A DNA stretch of 64,000 bases from Parietaria judaica (lineage: Eukaryota; Streptophyta; Magnoliopsida; Rosales; Urticaceae), in contig OX940861.1 in assembly GCA_954871525.1 (NCBI GenBank), positions 35,911,201 through 35,975,200 of the forward strand. The letters run 5' to 3'. The position numbers and the translations under genes are program-made. The notes under the pieces were generated by a model. It was not told where the DNA came from. It made no database searches and worked only from the letters and a program-made list of their open reading frames with translations. Positions 11,355 through 21,399 of the stretch are shown piece after piece. The first letter of the stretch is position 1. Each line of letters begins with the position of its first letter.

Positions 11355-13898
11355 ATGAGCAACGATGAAATCGTAGCCATGACTGAGTCTGAGGTGAACA
11401 ACCCCAGGCAAAACACGGGAACCGACGAACTGCAGTCTCAACTGGAGGCAAGGAACGCCGAGAACCAAGAGCTGCGCAGGCAGATCGAACTTCTTGCGGC
11501 AAACCAAGCCCAAAATAAACAACACCAGAATAGTAGCCGAGTGGATCCAGAACGGGGCTCTAGGCACCAGAGCCGGGCTAACCTCAGCGCTGTCCATTTT
11601 GATTTTTCTGATCTGGACAATCCGCAAGCATCGAGGCAAAACCAGCCCCCGCCGCCTAGCGGCCCCAGGCCCCCAACATCTCCGCCGCCTCCCGAAGTAG
11701 GAACACCCCTCTTCACCCCCCTGTCAGGATACTACCCGACTGGGACGGGGAACTTCGCATCGAGCAGTCGCCAACACTCTGGTCGTCCGGACTATCTGTC
11801 CGGACCCGAGCAACATCGCGACATCACCCAAGCCCTCAATGGGCAGCCTAGCACGTACCCGAGGCATCCAAGTCCGGTGTACGGACGGGCACACCTCCAG
11901 GCCGTGCAGCCCGAACCCGCTCCCCAAAGCACGGAGCTGGAGGAACTTAAGCGCTCAATGGCTGAGATGAACGAAAAGCTCGTTCGTGTACACTCCCGTG
12001 TACACAGCGCCACCACCGCTGCTCCTGAGATAGAACGTCTAGTGGAGGAGTCAGAAAGGACCCCCTTCAGACTCGCCATAACTAGCGTAAAACTCAGAGA
12101 CGGAGGACGAGTGAATCTGCCAAAGTACGATGGTACAACCGACCCCAAGGTACACCTAAGATCGTTCAGAATCGCAATGGGGCGGGCGAACTTGGAAGCA
12201 CACGAGTTAGACGCTGGACGATGCCAGTACTTTTCGGAGAATCTGGCCGGCCCAGCAATGGAGTGGTTTTCAAAACTGGAACCTCGATCCATCGATAACT
12301 TCGGGCAGCTGACCACCCTGTTCCTCAAACATTTTTCCATGTTTATGGAAACTGAGACCACAGTGGCAAACCTCTATGCTTTACAGCAGGAGAGAGGAGA
12401 GCCTCTCAGATCCTTCATGACCCGATTCAAGAAAACCATGGTCAAGATAAACGGAATAAGTGACGAAACTGCCATAGCTGCACTCACAGCCGGGTTATGG
12501 TACGACTCAAAATTCAAAACGGATATAGTCGTAAATCGTTACAACTCCATTGAAGACGTAATCCACAGATCGTCCAATTGGATCAGACACGACGAGGAGC
12601 TAGAGGCTTTACGAAAAAAGCACGGATTCCAGCCCGTCCATCAACGAAACCCAGGTCTACCCGGTCAAACGATGCAGCCCAGAACCGGAGGCCACAACAA
12701 TTCATTCAGAGGACAAAGGAGCTCCTCCCCGACCCAAAAGCATCCATTCCAAACCCAGAATCCAAGGGCGAACAACGGACCGAACCCGCGAAATCCGTAC
12801 GTATTCAACGTAAGTTCGGAAACCGCGGATTTCGAAACACAGGCTGAAGCAGAAGAGACTCCAGGAGAAATCTTGGTTAGCACCAAGGACTTCCCGCCGT
12901 ATAGTCATGAAGCGTTCCCGCGACACGACCCCAAAGCATGGTGCAATTTCCACAAGGTGTATGGACACCACACAAGAAACTGTATGGTGCTCCGCGCTCG
13001 CCTGGCCGAAAAATACATCAATGGAGAATTGGGAGAAATAAACTTCGGCAATGAGCTGAAAAACGGGCAAACATCCGAACAGAATCCCCCTCAAGACCAA
13101 CCTCAGAACAGCCAAAAAAGAGCTGAACAGCAAAGGACCCCAAGACAAAATGCCCAGCCAAACAAAAGGGGACGGATACACGTGCTCGAAGAGCCAGACG
13201 AGCAGACGTACGAGGAAGCGGGAGATGTCAGCGAACAGCTTGATGAGATCCCCGAGCCCATTGGCAGAATCTACACAATAGTAGGAGGATCCCAACTGCA
13301 CGGAAATTCAGTCAATTCCATCAAAGCTCACCAACGAAGGCTCAAAGCCGGACCAGTGATAGTTCCGAGGCGGGAACCGGATTTCGAAATTTCATTCAAG
13401 GACAGTGAAGCAGCCACACTGATCGGTCCGCACGACGACGCGCTAGTTGTCACACTCCTAGTTGCCTCATACACGATGGATAGAATCCTAATCGACAATG
13501 GGAGCTCAGTCGACGTGATCTTCCTGGAACCATTGCTGAAGTTGGGAGTTGAAGAAACCGAGATCAACAGGGAAGCCATCCCCTTAACCGGCTTCGACGG
13601 AGGAACCATCAACGCAATGGGCACGGTACGGCTGTCAATCGCAGCAGCAGGGGTAGGAAGAACAAAGAATTTCCTAGTATTGGACTGTCCGTCAGTTTAC
13701 AACATGATACTAGGAAGACCCTGGTTGCACATGATGAAGGCCGTACCATCAACTTATCATCAACTAATACGCTTCCCAAATAGGGAAGGAAAAATTGTTG
13801 AAGTCAAGGGAAATCAGAAACAATCCAGGATCTGCTATATGAGCGCATTCCGGAACATCCAAGCCGCTAAGACCGCAAGAGAAAAATTTACCGCATAG
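11355..13898 (+). CDS. Tat-1 Gag-protease
   Basis: Structural protein and protease of the virus-like particle, 847 residues from the ATG at 11355 (MSNDEIVAMTESE). The open frame reaches 11313 only through a TTG. Order of parts: an N-terminal coiled coil (about residues 30-60); a proline-rich region; the retrotransposon Gag domain (GPAMEWFSKLEP near 299); a CX2HX4HX4C knuckle (CNFHKVYGHHTRNC near 529), the CHHC variant seen in Tat elements; and a protease-like domain with DNGSS near 714 in place of the usual D[ST]G. The stop is the TAG at 13896-13898, which is in the same frame as pol and sits in a readthrough context. Cleavage sites cannot be predicted. Confidence 0.92.
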   Translation: MSNDEIVAMTESEVNNPRQNTGTDELQSQLEARNAENQELRRQIELLAANQAQNKQHQNSSRVDPERGSRHQSRANLSAVHFDFSDLDNPQASRQNQPPPPSGPRPPTSPPPPEVGTPLFTPLSGYYPTGTGNFASSSRQHSGRPDYLSGPEQHRDITQALNGQPSTYPRHPSPVYGRAHLQAVQPEPAPQSTELEELKRSMAEMNEKLVRVHSRVHSATTAAPEIERLVEESERTPFRLAITSVKLRDGGRVNLPKYDGTTDPKVHLRSFRIAMGRANLEAHELDAGRCQYFSENLAGPAMEWFSKLEPRSIDNFGQLTTLFLKHFSMFMETETTVANLYALQQERGEPLRSFMTRFKKTMVKINGISDETAIAALTAGLWYDSKFKTDIVVNRYNSIEDVIHRSSNWIRHDEELEALRKKHGFQPVHQRNPGLPGQTMQPRTGGHNNSFRGQRSSSPTQKHPFQTQNPRANNGPNPRNPYVFNVSSETADFETQAEAEETPGEILVSTKDFPPYSHEAFPRHDPKAWCNFHKVYGHHTRNCMVLRARLAEKYINGELGEINFGNELKNGQTSEQNPPQDQPQNSQKRAEQQRTPRQNAQPNKRGRIHVLEEPDEQTYEEAGDVSEQLDEIPEPIGRIYTIVGGSQLHGNSVNSIKAHQRRLKAGPVIVPRREPDFEISFKDSEAATLIGPHDDALVVTLLVASYTMDRILIDNGSSVDVIFLEPLLKLGVEETEINREAIPLTGFDGGTINAMGTVRLSIAAAGVGRTKNFLVLDCPSVYNMILGRPWLHMMKAVPSTYHQLIRFPNREGKIVEVKGNQKQSRICYMSAFRNIQAAKTAREKFTA

Positions 13899-13904
13899 CA
13901 ATTA
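13896..13904 (+). promoter_or_regulatory. Stop-codon readthrough signal between gag and pol
   Basis: The gag stop reads TAG-CAA-TTA, identical to the tobamovirus replicase readthrough context (UAG-CAR-YYA rule). Gag and pol share one frame, so suppression of this single stop would yield Gag-Pol. In Tat-2 the same place reads TAG-CAA-CTA, which still fits the rule, whereas the pol ATG of Tat-1 is ATC there. Confidence 0.75.
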
Positions 13905-16900
13905 ATGTCGGTAGAAGGAAAAGAGGAGGACGGACAGGAAAGGACCGCCGACACGGATGGACCCAACTTGGAAATGACAGTCCAGGTCCAGATCGATCCC
14001 GACAATCCGGATCATCGGGTAGGGATAGGGAAAGGACTGGACAATAACGTCAGGAAAGAACTCCTCAAATTCCTCACTAAAAACCGGGATTGTTTCGCTT
14101 GGTCCCACAAGGACATGCCCGGGATAGACCCAAGCATCGCAACCCATCGCCTGAATGTAGACCCCAGCTATAAGCCGGTAAAACAAAAAAGACGAAAGCT
14201 AGGTCCAGATCGGGCCCAAACCGTAAACGAAGAAGTCACGAAACTGCTGCAAACCGGATCCATCAGGGAAGTCAAATACCCGGACTGGTTAGCAAATACG
14301 GTCGTCGTGAAAAAGAAAAATGGAAAGGCAAGAGTCTGTATTGACTTCACTGACCTAAACAAAGCCTGTCCCAAAGACAGTTTCCCAATGCCCCACATTG
14401 ACCGCCTGGTCGAAACAACGTGTGGGCACGAATTACTGTCATTCATGGACGCGTTTTCGGGATACAATCAGATTCTCATGCACCCGGAGGACCAGGAAAA
14501 AACGGCCTTCATAACCGACAAGGGTATATACTGTTACAAAGTTATGCCCTTCGGATTAAAAAATGCCGGAGCCACATATCAAAGATTAGTTAACCGGATG
14601 TTTGCCGAGCAACTCGGCAAAACCATGGAGGTCTATATTGATGATATGTTGGTAAAATCCTCCCAAGCAACCGATCACGTAGCCCACCTAGAAGAGTGCT
14701 TCGCGATACTACGGAAGTATCAAATGAAGCTTAACCCGACAAAATGCACCTTCGGGGTAACTTCGGGAAAATTCCTGGGTTATTTGGTCACTCAGCGAGG
14801 AATAGAAGCTAATCCCGACCAGATAAAAGCCCTCCAGGACATGCCCTCCCCGAGGACTGTTAGGGAGACACAAAGGCTGACTGGGAGAATCGCAGCTCTT
14901 AATCGGTTCATATCAAGAGCAACGGACAAGTGCCTACCCTTTTACAAACTCTTGAAGGGGAACAAAAAGTTCGAATGGACCGAAGAGTACGAGGAAGCAT
15001 TCCAAAAGCTAAAAAGGTACCTCTCCACGCCACCCATACTTACCAGACCGATCCTGGGAGAGCCATTATTCTTATACCTGGCTGTCTCACCATCGGCGGT
15101 GAGTGGAGTAATAGTCAGAGAGGACCGCGGTGAGCAAAGGCCAATATTTTACATCAGCAAATCTCTAGAAGATGCTGAAACCAGATACCCAGCTATCGAA
15201 AAACTCGCATTGGCAATGATAACCGCATCGAGGAAACTCCGGCCTTACTTCCAATCCCACACCATCATGGTCATGACCACCCAGCCTTTGAGGATCATCC
15301 TCCACAGCCCGAACCAATCGGGAAGACTCGCAAAATGGGCAGTCGAGCTAAGCGAGTTCGATATAGAGTACAAAATTCGTACCTGTGCGAAATCACAAGT
15401 ACTGGCTGATTTTCTGATCGAATTACCGGCCAATGGCTCGAAAGAGGGTCACGAAGATGGAGAATGGAGACTCGAAGTCGATGGAGCCTCAAACCAAGGT
15501 GGATCTGGGATCGGAATTCGTTTGGTATCCCCTACGGGAGAAGTGTTGGAACAATCTTTCAGATTGAAATTCCACGCGACAAACAACGAGACCGAATATG
15601 AGGCCCTCATCGCTGGCCTCAAACTAGCAAAAGCCGTAGGAGCCCGAAGGATAAGGGCCCATTCTGACTCCAAGCTAGTTACTAGTCAAATCAGTGGCGA
15701 ATACGCCACCCGCGACGATAGGATGGAAAAATACCTTTCGGTAGTAAATGATTTAATTCAACAGTTCGATCACGTTGAGATAATCCAAATACCAAGGAGC
15801 GAGAACGCGTCAGCTGATGCATTGGCTGGTTTAGCTTCAACTTCGAATCCCGAAGTAAAGAGGATAATTCCAGTCGAAACAATAGACGAACCTAGCGTGA
15901 CACGCGAAGTTTGCAACATCCAAATGGAAGAAGACGATTGGAGAACCCCAATCGTCAACTATATCCTAACCGGAACCAAACCCCAGGATAAGCAAAATGC
16001 TAGGAAACTAAGAATCCAAAGTGCCAGATTCTGCGTTATTGGGGGGAAATTGTACAAGCGCAGCTATAACGGACCTTACCTGAGGTGCCTAGGAAAGACC
16101 GAAGCTCAAATTGTACTCCACGAAATCCATGACGGAGAATGCGGCAACCACTCCGGAGGAAGATCTTTGGCAAACAAAGCAAAAAGGCAAGGCTTCTTCT
16201 GGGCCACCATGCTGGCAGACAGCGAAGCGTACGCCAGAAGATGCGATAAATGCCAAAGACACTCCCCGTCCATACACCGGCCAGCAGAAGAACTCTCCTC
16301 AGTCTCAGTCCCATACCCTTTCATGAAATGGTCTATGGACATAGTCGGGCCTTTTCCCTTAGCCCCGGCTGGGAAAAGATTCCTACTCGTCGTAACAGAC
16401 TACTTCTCCAAATGGGTGGAAGCCGAAGCATACGCTAACATCAGGGACGTCGATGTAGAAAATTTCCTCTGGAAAAACATCATTAGCCGTTTCGGCCTCC
16501 CAAAAGAGATAATAGCTGATAATGGACCCCAGTTCATTTCCACGAGATTTCAAAACTTCTGCATCAACTGGAAAAGGTCCTTGAACACATCCACTCCGAG
16601 GTACCCCCAGGGCAATGGCCAAGCCGAGGTAGCCAATCGGATTATAGTGGATGGAATCAAGAGACGCCTAGACATCAAAAAAGGACGATGGGCTGACGAG
16701 CTCATTGGAGTCCTTTGGTCCTACAGAACTACCCCGCGCAGGGCCACCGGCGAAACTCCATTTTCAATGGTATACGGCACCGAAGCCGTAATACCAGCAG
16801 AGATAGAGACACCCAGCCTTCGAAGGGAACACGCACCCTTGAACGCAGAACTCAACGACGAAATGAGGGAAGATCAGCTCGACCACATCGACGAAAGACG

Positions 16901-17180
16901 AGAACAGGCTTTGATAAGAATTACCAACTATCAAAACTCGATAGCAAGGTATTACAATTCAAAGGTCAAACGTCGGAAATTTATAGTGGGAGAGCTGGTC
17001 CTCAGAAAAGTTTTCCAGAACACCACCGAGTTGAACGCGGGTAAGCTCGGGGCCAACTGGGAAGGACCTTACATCGTCACTGAAGTAGTAAAACCTGGAG
17101 TATACCGGCTAGCCACTCCGGAAGGAACAAGAGTCCTCCGGAGCTGGAATGCCATGCACCTGAGGAAATACTACGCCTAA
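13905..17180 (+). CDS. Tat-1 Pol (RT, RNase H, second RNase H, integrase)
   Basis: 1091 residues, enough to copy the element's RNA into DNA and insert it. Reverse transcriptase spans about 110-330 with the catalytic YIDDMLVKS near 244. A Ty3-type RNase H follows (about 370-500). A second, archaeal-type RNase H occupies about 520-640 with all four acidic residues visible (LEVDGAS, ETEYEAL, HSDSKL, SADALA). Integrase begins with an HHCC zinc region (about 738-785, ending CDKCQRH). The catalytic core has D in SMDIVGP (about 812), D in ADNGPQF (about 871) and E in NGQAE, with D-X35-E spacing. There is no chromodomain at the C terminus. The frame is continuous with gag apart from the TAG, so the protein is probably made by readthrough; the ATG at 13905 is not conserved in Tat-2. 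Confidence 0.93.
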   Translation: MSVEGKEEDGQERTADTDGPNLEMTVQVQIDPDNPDHRVGIGKGLDNNVRKELLKFLTKNRDCFAWSHKDMPGIDPSIATHRLNVDPSYKPVKQKRRKLGPDRAQTVNEEVTKLLQTGSIREVKYPDWLANTVVVKKKNGKARVCIDFTDLNKACPKDSFPMPHIDRLVETTCGHELLSFMDAFSGYNQILMHPEDQEKTAFITDKGIYCYKVMPFGLKNAGATYQRLVNRMFAEQLGKTMEVYIDDMLVKSSQATDHVAHLEECFAILRKYQMKLNPTKCTFGVTSGKFLGYLVTQRGIEANPDQIKALQDMPSPRTVRETQRLTGRIAALNRFISRATDKCLPFYKLLKGNKKFEWTEEYEEAFQKLKRYLSTPPILTRPILGEPLFLYLAVSPSAVSGVIVREDRGEQRPIFYISKSLEDAETRYPAIEKLALAMITASRKLRPYFQSHTIMVMTTQPLRIILHSPNQSGRLAKWAVELSEFDIEYKIRTCAKSQVLADFLIELPANGSKEGHEDGEWRLEVDGASNQGGSGIGIRLVSPTGEVLEQSFRLKFHATNNETEYEALIAGLKLAKAVGARRIRAHSDSKLVTSQISGEYATRDDRMEKYLSVVNDLIQQFDHVEIIQIPRSENASADALAGLASTSNPEVKRIIPVETIDEPSVTREVCNIQMEEDDWRTPIVNYILTGTKPQDKQNARKLRIQSARFCVIGGKLYKRSYNGPYLRCLGKTEAQIVLHEIHDGECGNHSGGRSLANKAKRQGFFWATMLADSEAYARRCDKCQRHSPSIHRPAEELSSVSVPYPFMKWSMDIVGPFPLAPAGKRFLLVVTDYFSKWVEAEAYANIRDVDVENFLWKNIISRFGLPKEIIADNGPQFISTRFQNFCINWKRSLNTSTPRYPQGNGQAEVANRIIVDGIKRRLDIKKGRWADELIGVLWSYRTTPRRATGETPFSMVYGTEAVIPAEIETPSLRREHAPLNAELNDEMREDQLDHIDERREQALIRITNYQNSIARYYNSKVKRRKFIVGELVLRKVFQNTTELNAGKLGANWEGPYIVTEVVKPGVYRLATPEGTRVLRSWNAMHLRKYYA

Positions 17181-17202
17181 CCCGACCTACCCGGTCTCCC
17201 AT

Positions 17203-17265
17203 GAACTACATAATGACTTGATCCCCAAATATGGGGTACGTAGGCAGCCCGTCTTATCAACGGGC
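17203..17265 (+). other. Two-hairpin RNA element, Tat-1 copy
   Basis: Starts 22 nt after the pol stop. GAACTACATAATGACTTGAT is followed by hairpin 1 (CCCCA-AATA-TGGGG, 17223-17236), the constant TACGTAGGCA, and hairpin 2 (GCCCGT-CTTATCA-ACGGGC, 17247-17265). CTACAT before and ACGTAG after hairpin 1 can pair as an outer stem with one mismatch. Four other copies in the window keep the constant parts and the pairing but change the stem bases. Confidence 0.7.
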
Positions 17266-17365
17266 ACAGTCTCAATCCAAATCCAAACCAAATCGGTCAC
17301 GCCATCATTAAGCGTAAAATCCAAAAATCCGCATTGACGAGGTAAAAATATCTAAACCCACTCTC

Positions 17366-17541
17366 TTAAGGCAACAAGCCTATCCGGGTAACAGACCCAT
17401 CACTTAAGGCAACAAGCCTATCCGGGTAACAGACCCATCACTTAAGGCAACAAGCCTATCCGGGTAACAGACCCATTCCTTAAGGCAACGAGCCTATCCG
17501 GGTAACAGACCCATTCCTTAAGGCAACAAGCCTATCCGGAT
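17366..17541 (+). repeat. 38-bp tandem repeat, about 4.6 copies
   Basis: Units beginning TTAAGGCAACAAGCC start at 17366, 17404, 17442, 17480 and 17518, each 38 bp long and nearly identical. They lie between pol and the 3' end of the antisense gene. Tat-2 has a diverged equivalent. The role is unknown; it may separate or terminate the two converging transcripts. Confidence 0.95.
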
Positions 17542-17972
17542 ATATTTATTCCAGAAATAAAACCAACGGACTACAACAAACAGACGAGCAAGAAACATTC
17601 GACGAGAAGCACCAACAGAATGATCAAATTGCAAGGTATTCGTGTATTCTTCCTACTTAGCAAATTTCAAATTTCGCGTAGTTTCGAATTCCTTATTCCA
17701 TACATAGAATAGATGTGCGAAAATCTAGAGACCCCAATTAGCCGAGTGAAATATAGCAAGTATTAGAAAGGGCACGAAGGGAGAATTAGCTTAGAAGCAA
17801 AAGAATCATTTAGCATAGAAAGAAAAATAGCAAAGGCCCTAACCGCGGGCATATCCAAACCATATAAAAAAAAAAAAAGGGTTCAAGCCGCCGTAGACTT
17901 GCCCACAGAAATTGTTCTGGCCTTAGGCCTTATTTAGCTAAAAACAAAAAAATCTGGGGTGAGCTCTATGCG

Positions 17973-20598
17973 TCAAACCCCGAGTACATCTACGATCTCC
18001 TCCTCGTCATTTTTCTTCTCTTCGGTCATATCTTCTTGCAAGGCGGGCTCCTCGGTCACGACCTCTTCGGCTGCGGGTTCTTCAAGGACAGGCCCTTCAG
18101 AGACGGGCTCTTCGGCGACTTGCTGCTCGGACTGGGCGCTTTGATCTGCAAAGGGGAGCTCGGTCAAATCGGCATCAGGAGACATGGCCGGAGACCCTAT
18201 CATCGGTACCGGTGTCCCCTCCAAGATAGCCTTGTAGCGGACAACGTTGCCTTCTAGGACCTCCTTCTCAGCCTCAAAGTCAGTGACCTTGCCATCGATC
18301 ACATCCTGGACCAACTCGAGGCAACCTTCGGCTTGGTCCAGACAGCAATTATCGGCAGCCGTACCTTTGTACCAGTCAATCATCGCGTCCCTCTCTTTCA
18401 CCCTTCGGCGATAACGGGAACGGATAGCGTTTTTCTCGACCTCACGGTCAAGCGACTGCTGCCGGGCCTCCGCCAGCTCAGAGATGAGGCGCTGCACGTC
18501 CTCCTTTAAAACCGCCACCTCCTCCTCCTTCTTCTTGGTCACTTCCTCTGCCCGTCCTCTTGCCGCATCAGAAGTTAGCACCTCCCTGACGGCCGCATCT
18601 CTCGCCTTATCGGCCTCCTCCACCAGCCCGGAAGCATTTTTCAGCTTCTCTCTGAGATCCTCAACCGTGTTCACAAGGCCCTTGATCCTAGATTCGGAAG
18701 ATGTTATCTTCCGACCCATCGTCAGTAGCTGATCGGACTTCGCCCGGATAGCCACCACGGCATCCGCCAGTTCCCTCTCTTTCAACGCAAGCTGCTCAGC
18801 AGCTTGCGCCCCCTCCTTCGCCTCCTCTAACTGGTCCTCGTAATCGAGAACCAGGTCGTTTATGGTCGCCGTGAGCTACACGTCAAAAATAAAAAGTAGT
18901 TAGAAAGATTTTTGACAATCAGCAAGCTTGGACAAATAAAAGATAAACGGAGACTTACGTGAACAGTCATAGCTGATACAGCCTTGTAGATAGGCTTCTC
19001 AGCAATAGACCTCGGAACTCTACCAACCCCGCCATTCGTAATTTGCCGGAGGAGCCCGGCCGCGACCTTAGGCGCTTTGTGGAGACCCTTGTCCCCGTAC
19101 CAGGTGCACCCGACCTTGCGAGTAACCTTTTTCTCCTTAGCTTTACCCCCGATCACGAGGGGAGCCGATCTCATTTTCTCCCCAGTCTTGCCCTGGGAGA
19201 CCTCTCTAGGGCGCTCAGCTTCGTGAGCAACCTCTTTCCCTTTGGCCTTCTCGAGGGCCCTGACCACTTCTTTCGGGGCCGAGTCACCCCTAGCCTTCTT
19301 ACGGACTTCAGAATCTCCCCCCTCTCGCGGCCGCTTCACCACGGCTGCGTCCTGAGAAGGACGGATAGGAGCAGGAGGGGGAACATCCCTCTTTTCAGAA
19401 TTCTTCGCCACAGGCGTGGCATCCGGAGTATTATCGCCGTCATCAGAAAGCACCACTACGGGCTGATCCCCTGCCGTCTGCACAGCAATATCAGCAGGAA
19501 CCTCCTCAGCAGGAGCCTCCTCGACCTTTTTCTCCGTCCCTTGACGGATAGCTCCATGAGCGGTAACGGTCGTGCCGGCCTGGGCCTCAACTCGTGGAGC
19601 CGGGCTAGACGTACCCGCCTGCTCCTCCAACTTCCTCTTCGCCCGAAGGCTTAAACCCTTAGGACGAGCAGCTTCCATTTCCTCTGCACATCCAAAAACC
19701 ACACTTAGGCAGAAATCAAATCAACAATATCAAACGGAATGCTTAGAGAAAAAGACCTTACCCGGAAGATCGGGAGCGTTGTTATCGTACGCGATGAATT
19801 CCTCCTCTTCTTCCTCAGGCCACAATCCGACGGACTCAAGCCTCTCCCGGGTGAATGACGACCACGGCTCGGGACCAAAGGGGAACAACTTCTTCTTCAA
19901 AGTCCTCCACTTGTCAGTAATAGGAAGAGACTTAGGCTTCTTAGAATCTTCAGCTGCGTAGGAAAAGAAGAAGAGAATTAGCAAACTTATCAAAAAATCC
20001 AAATAGAAAATCTCGCCAACCCAACCCGGAACCTCACCTATCTCATGCACCCATACGTTCTTGTAGCCCGGCCAAGATCCAAGTGTCTCCTGACCGGCTA
20101 GGAAAAAGAAATATTTGTGGGTCCAAGCACTTTCCTTCTTAGGAAGACCAGCAATGATTTCCCCTTCTTTAACGGATAGAAAAAACCTACCCTTAGCCTG
20201 ACCATTAGTCTTGACGACCAAGCCCGTCAACAAGTCTTCGAGTGTAAGTGTATACAAACACTCGTGAGCCCGAACAAGCAAGGCCGTCAGAATTCTAAAC
20301 GAGTTAGGACTAAATTGCCCTATAGAACCCCTAAGTATGAAAAATATTTTAGGGTAAGCTCGGGAATGGGAAATCTAAACCCCCCAGATTCAAAGAACCT
20401 TTCGTATACACAGATCCATCCGTCTATATTCTGTTCGTCAGCATGCTCATCTGGACCCGGCAATCTGAGCGAGATAGACTGCGGAATATTATATTTTACC
20501 CGGATCCTGGTAAGATCCTTAGGTTTTAAAACTGACCTCGGAGAATCTGTAGCCAGAAACTCCGTCCGCCATTTCTCAGTAACCTTTTTTGGACCCAT
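17973..20598 (-). pseudogene. Tat-1 antisense gene (PF04195-type domain plus coiled coil)
   Basis: A spliced gene on the strand opposite gag-pol. Exons from the start: 20598-20038, 19953-19762, 19683-18959 and 18875-17973, with three GT-AG introns of about 80 bp at the same places in Tat-2. Exon 1 (MGPKKVTEKWRTEFL...) contains the putative gypsy-type transposon domain known as PF04195/Transposase_28 (FESGGFRFPIPEL, SPNSFRILTALLVRAHECL). Exon 2 ends acidic (EEEEEEFIAYDN). Exon 3 is low-complexity, rich in Lys, Glu, Ala and Pro. Exon 4 is a long coiled coil (about residues 20-200 of the exon) with an acidic tail. The biochemical role is unknown. A 1-base deletion near 20327 shifts the frame in exon 1; Tat-2 is intact there but broken elsewhere. 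An upstream ATATATAT on this strand near 20905-20912 could be its own TATA box. Confidence 0.75.
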
Positions 20599-20899
20599 TT
20601 TCTGTCTAGAGAATCCTAGAAAAAACCAAAAGACCTAGACAAGCACAAAAACCCACCAAAGCTGCCCGAAGACCAACAAAAAGAACAGAAAAACAAATCC
20701 CAGAAAAACCTCTTAGCAGACCCTCAGAAAACAAAAGATAATAATTAGAAGGAAACTAGAACCTGAGCTTCCTAGGAGTTCGATGAAGAAGACGAAGAAA
20801 TAAACCTCGGAGCACCTTCGATGGCGGTTCGCAAAGTTTATATTTCTAAAAACTTTTTTCTCTCTCTCTAAAATTCGAAAATGATATTCGAATGCAAAA

Positions 20900-20920
20900 C
20901 GTAATATATATAGAAGAGAG
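20900..20920 (-). promoter_or_regulatory. Candidate promoter of the Tat-1 antisense gene
   Basis: On the minus strand a TATA-like ATATATATTACG lies about 310 bp upstream of the antisense ATG, followed by a CT-rich leader (20860-20875). In Tat-2 the equivalent position (near 36947) has CTATTTATACCC and the same CT-rich flank. This suggests an internal promoter independent of the LTR. Confidence 0.45.
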
Positions 20921-21399
20921 AGGAAGAGCAGTTACCTTCGATAAGACGTGGGCCGGATAGGACTGAAGAGACGTGCCCATAAATGTAAAACACTCGAGTA
21001 CTTATACTAAAAAACCGTCGCTAATCCTACGGTTAGGGTTTCCTCGAAAATCGCAACAAACCTCATCCTACGGTTGAGATCAGCGAGCTATCCGGGGACA
21101 CGTCAGCATGACCAGAATGACAGGTGTGTCAGAAGAATGCGAAGAGTTTATTCTCTTCGAACTTCGCAAAAAGGAACACGTGTCGTAACTGTTCCCGCCC
21201 AAAATTCGAAGCGACAGTTACAGCTTCAAGATCCTACTCGTCCATCGTATCTCGAAATTATCCAAAATCCTATCCGGAATATGCAGATTTGTGGCAAAAG
21301 TCACAGATTTAATTAATTCTATCCGGCACGAATTTTACATGATTTCATCGAGTATATACTATAAAATTTACTTCGTATTTTTTATAGTAGGGGGCTGAC

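Noticed and set aside
11792..12361. 189-codon minus-strand frame inside Tat-1 gag
   Set aside because: Complement of the well-supported Gag domain; no motif of its own. A similar shadow in Tat-2 (45536-46084) simply reflects gag homology.
12702..13301. 199-codon minus-strand frame inside Tat-1 gag
   Set aside because: Shadow of the gag coding strand; it has no recognisable domain, and Tat-2 does not keep it as one frame.
17366..17541. CRISPR-like regular repeats
   Set aside because: Units are directly adjacent with no spacers, and lie in a plant retrotransposon.
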